Shown piece after piece: positions 62,001-64,000 of a stretch of 64,000 nt of DNA. Within the stretch, counting starts at the first letter, position 1, and each line of letters opens with the position of its first letter. The notes under the pieces are model-generated. The model was not told where the DNA came from and did not search any database. It saw nothing but the letters and a program-made list of their open reading frames with translations. The DNA is from Acanthochlamys bracteata (lineage: Eukaryota; Streptophyta; Magnoliopsida; Pandanales; Velloziaceae): positions 248,001 through 312,000 of the forward strand of contig CM034140.1 in the NCBI GenBank assembly GCA_019914995.1. The letters are read 5' to 3'. Both the position numbers and the translations under genes were made by a program.

Positions 62001-63776
62001 TATGTGAAAGGCCTGCAGGTTTGCGTACTGTGGTGAAGAGGTGCTAACATTGTGGAACAATCTTGATGATCCTTCGATCATTTCTGGGAGGATCTGTGCC
62101 AAGAAACATAAACGAAAACGCACTATGTTAAGACCATAATTGGCACTACTCCCGGTAAATCACTGTAAGGCTTCAAAAAACAAGTTATTTTTTTCGCTAA
62201 TGACTAGAGAAATACATACGACAGTGTGATTGAGAAAAATTCAATCAATAAACAATCTTAATTGATAGAACTTTACAGACTTTGGAGTAAATATGGATTT
62301 CAAACACTGGCTGTCACATGGTTACGGTGACATGTTGGTATCTTAACTTGCTGGTTTTATTGCAAAAAACCTACTAAGGTCAAGGATTTTGCCCCAGAAA
62401 CCTCTCTTACACTGCATTTTGGCAACCATCACCACTTTTTGGTCACTGAGTACTAACTCAGCCTGTTTGTGGATTTATGGATGATGCAAAAGAGCAAGAG
62501 AAGATAAGGATTAGATAGATTATTTTTAAAAGGGCTTTTTGCAGCATAAGAAAGTGTTGGTAGTTTGTTGAGGATTTCCTACTGACTTCTACAAATAAGC
62601 AGCTATGAGTTCAATGTATATATTACCAGATTTTTGTTGCTTATATTTTATCGCTTGAAGACACTAACCTGCTGGATCTTGCTAATGGGAAATGCCTTGT
62701 CAGCCTTAAAGTAATCTAAGGCTGCATCCACTCCAGCAATTTGACCTTGCCAAGCCTCATCCTATAGCATGAAACCATCATTATTCTGGCAAGTATGAAA
62801 TGGTTGATAAAAGGAATCATAGACCAAACAACATACATATTATGTTAACAACCTTGACGTGTTAAGTCATTATCATAAACTGCATACTAAAATGTAGGAA
62901 TAAGAACACAAATGATATTTTCCCCGCAAAACATGTCAAAGAATGCGTGCTAGGAAACTCAACTTTCATCTTACATTAGGATCTGGATCTGGCATAAACA
63001 TGCACAATCCATGTTCCCGACTTAGCACAGCTATACCACCTGGTTGTATACAGCCAGTGATATACTGGTAATCCGCATCTTGTCTGAATGGGTATGGCAC
63101 AACATCAGTCATCATTTTGATGGGAGCAGAGGCTATGATAGCTAAGCTTCTTTCAGGAAGCAACTCCAGAAGTTTTTCCCTTCTTGATACATATTCACTA
63201 CTTGTGATGCCAGGCGTAATCTCCCCTTCTTTCATTAACTATGAAACAAAAATATATAAGACTATTATACCTCATTGAAATGTAGGATACTCTATAACTA
63301 TGCCTTTAAACCATTGTGAGCCGAGTACGTAACATTACAAGACGATATGGAACCTAAAAAAACCAGTCTATCGAGTTCTTGAGACAATTTGTGAATAAGG
63401 CATAACTGAGAAAATTTGCTGTAGATTACCTCTGGATGAGATAAGGGAGTTGGCTGACCAACATCAAGCAATGTCTTCGTGGAGTAGGAGCGGTTTCTTA
63501 TAGACGCGCAACAAGAAAGAATTTTTCTAGAACCAACCTAGGAACAAGAATCAATTTCTTTTAAAATAAATCCCAAATTGAACTCAAATAGAGCTTACAT
63601 TGGGATTTTACAGAAAATCTTGACAGAAGCTTAAGAATTTGATATCGAAGAAAGAATCATGCTTCAGAAACAAACAATCGATATAAATCGAAAGAATCAG
63701 GATTAAACAAAAATTTCCCAATTACGTTTTAGTTCTGTACCTTTCTGGCAAGCAATCCTTTGCTCAGTAGTTGCAT
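59098..63776 (-). CDS. ICP55: ICP55/APP3, mitochondrial Xaa-Pro aminopeptidase
   Basis: M24B metallopeptidase that trims one N-terminal residue from proteins after mitochondrial presequence cleavage. Coding starts at 63776: exon 1 is 63741-63776 (MQLLSKGLLARK), exon 2 is 63430-63537 (Arg/Ser-rich, ISCC-like then RNRSYSTKTLLDVGQPTPL) and exon 3 is 62975-63238 (EITPGITSSEYVSRREKLLE, FRQDADYQYITG). The first two exons give a basic presequence followed by the GQPTxxxHP motif of ICP55/XPNPEP3. Later exons carry FTPVVGSGANASVIHYSRND, the metal ligands in LMDIGCEYHGYLSDLTRTWS (two Asp), GHYLGMDIHD (His), ITIEPGVYIHPSYD (Glu) and GIGIRIEDEVLIT (Glu). The last exon ends VLTASIPKEISHMTSLLNLD followed by a 16-residue tail to TAG at 59098-59100. 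All five metal ligands are present, so the enzyme looks active. Exon edges in the middle are approximate. Confidence 0.93.
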
Positions 63777-64000
63777 TGTTCCCGCTTGTGCAAATGAAAT
63801 TTCTCCAAGTTTTCGTTTTACTTGCTGATTTATTGGAAAATATTCACGCAACCTTCGACCAGCCCAGAAAATTTTGCTCGATTTAAACCTCAAGCAACTC
63901 ATTCAATCATCAACAGTTTTCACCGAGAGAGCTGGTTTAGAGTTACTAATCAGAGAACTATTAAAAAGTTCGATTGCTTATTAAAAGAGAATGGTTCGAC
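63777..64000 (-). promoter_or_regulatory. ICP55 leader and proximal promoter
   Basis: The 224 bp upstream of the ICP55 start codon to the window edge. No TATA box stands out on the minus strand. Nothing else was recognised. Confidence 0.4.

Noticed and set aside
1..64000. tRNA, rRNA, CRISPR arrays, bacterial operons, integrases or intact transposase genes
   Set aside because: None was seen on either strand; the window is eukaryotic and its mobile elements appear non-autonomous.

Overview
This is plant nuclear DNA, almost certainly from a eudicot. Every gene is split by GT-AG introns, the intergenic DNA is AT-rich, several promoters carry TGGGCC/T (site II) elements, and the proteins include plant-only families: gibberellin 2-oxidase, SFR2 galactolipid remodelling enzyme, organellar alkaline/neutral invertase, a thylakoid PsbP-domain protein and a subgroup-20 R2R3-MYB. 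The species cannot be fixed from the sequence alone. I read eleven protein-coding genes and joined their exons by eye; the summed exons keep frame in all eight genes I could total.

Layout: (1) 1-6226, minus, NEMF/Rqc2 ribosome quality control factor, whose 3' end runs off the window. (2) 7326-19250, minus, HECT ubiquitin ligase UPL6. (3) 19986-23861, plus, chaperonin subunit CCT2, head-to-head with UPL6 across a site II-rich interval. (4) 24410-25898, minus, PsbP-domain protein, probably PPD2. (5) About 4.2 kb of gene-poor DNA with a diverged tandem duplication and a short element bounded by direct repeats. (6) 30127-31927, plus, R2R3-MYB. (7) About 3 kb of AT-rich DNA with a foldback MITE, an orphan promoter-like module and a G-box/C-box cluster. 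(8) 34917-39051, plus, alkaline/neutral invertase. (9) 39930-43109, minus, gibberellin 2-oxidase. (10) 45695-49260, plus, SFR2. (11) 50155-52676, plus, serine carboxypeptidase-like, with one intron lacking its AG acceptor. (12) About 2.3 kb holding repeats, a possible NLR relic and a foldback element. (13) 54963-58491, plus, DNAJC14-like membrane J-protein. (14) 59098-63776, minus, mitochondrial aminopeptidase ICP55/APP3.

The genes do not form one pathway. NEMF, UPL6, CCT2, the J-protein, ICP55 and the carboxypeptidase all act in protein quality control, folding or processing, but plant genomes are not organised in operons and I treat this as coincidence. I found no previously undescribed multi-gene system. 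The points most worth following are the lost splice acceptor in the carboxypeptidase gene, a stop-free 72-nt intron beside the UPL6 catalytic cysteine, repeat families shared between distant intergenic regions, and two promoter-like modules with no intact gene downstream.
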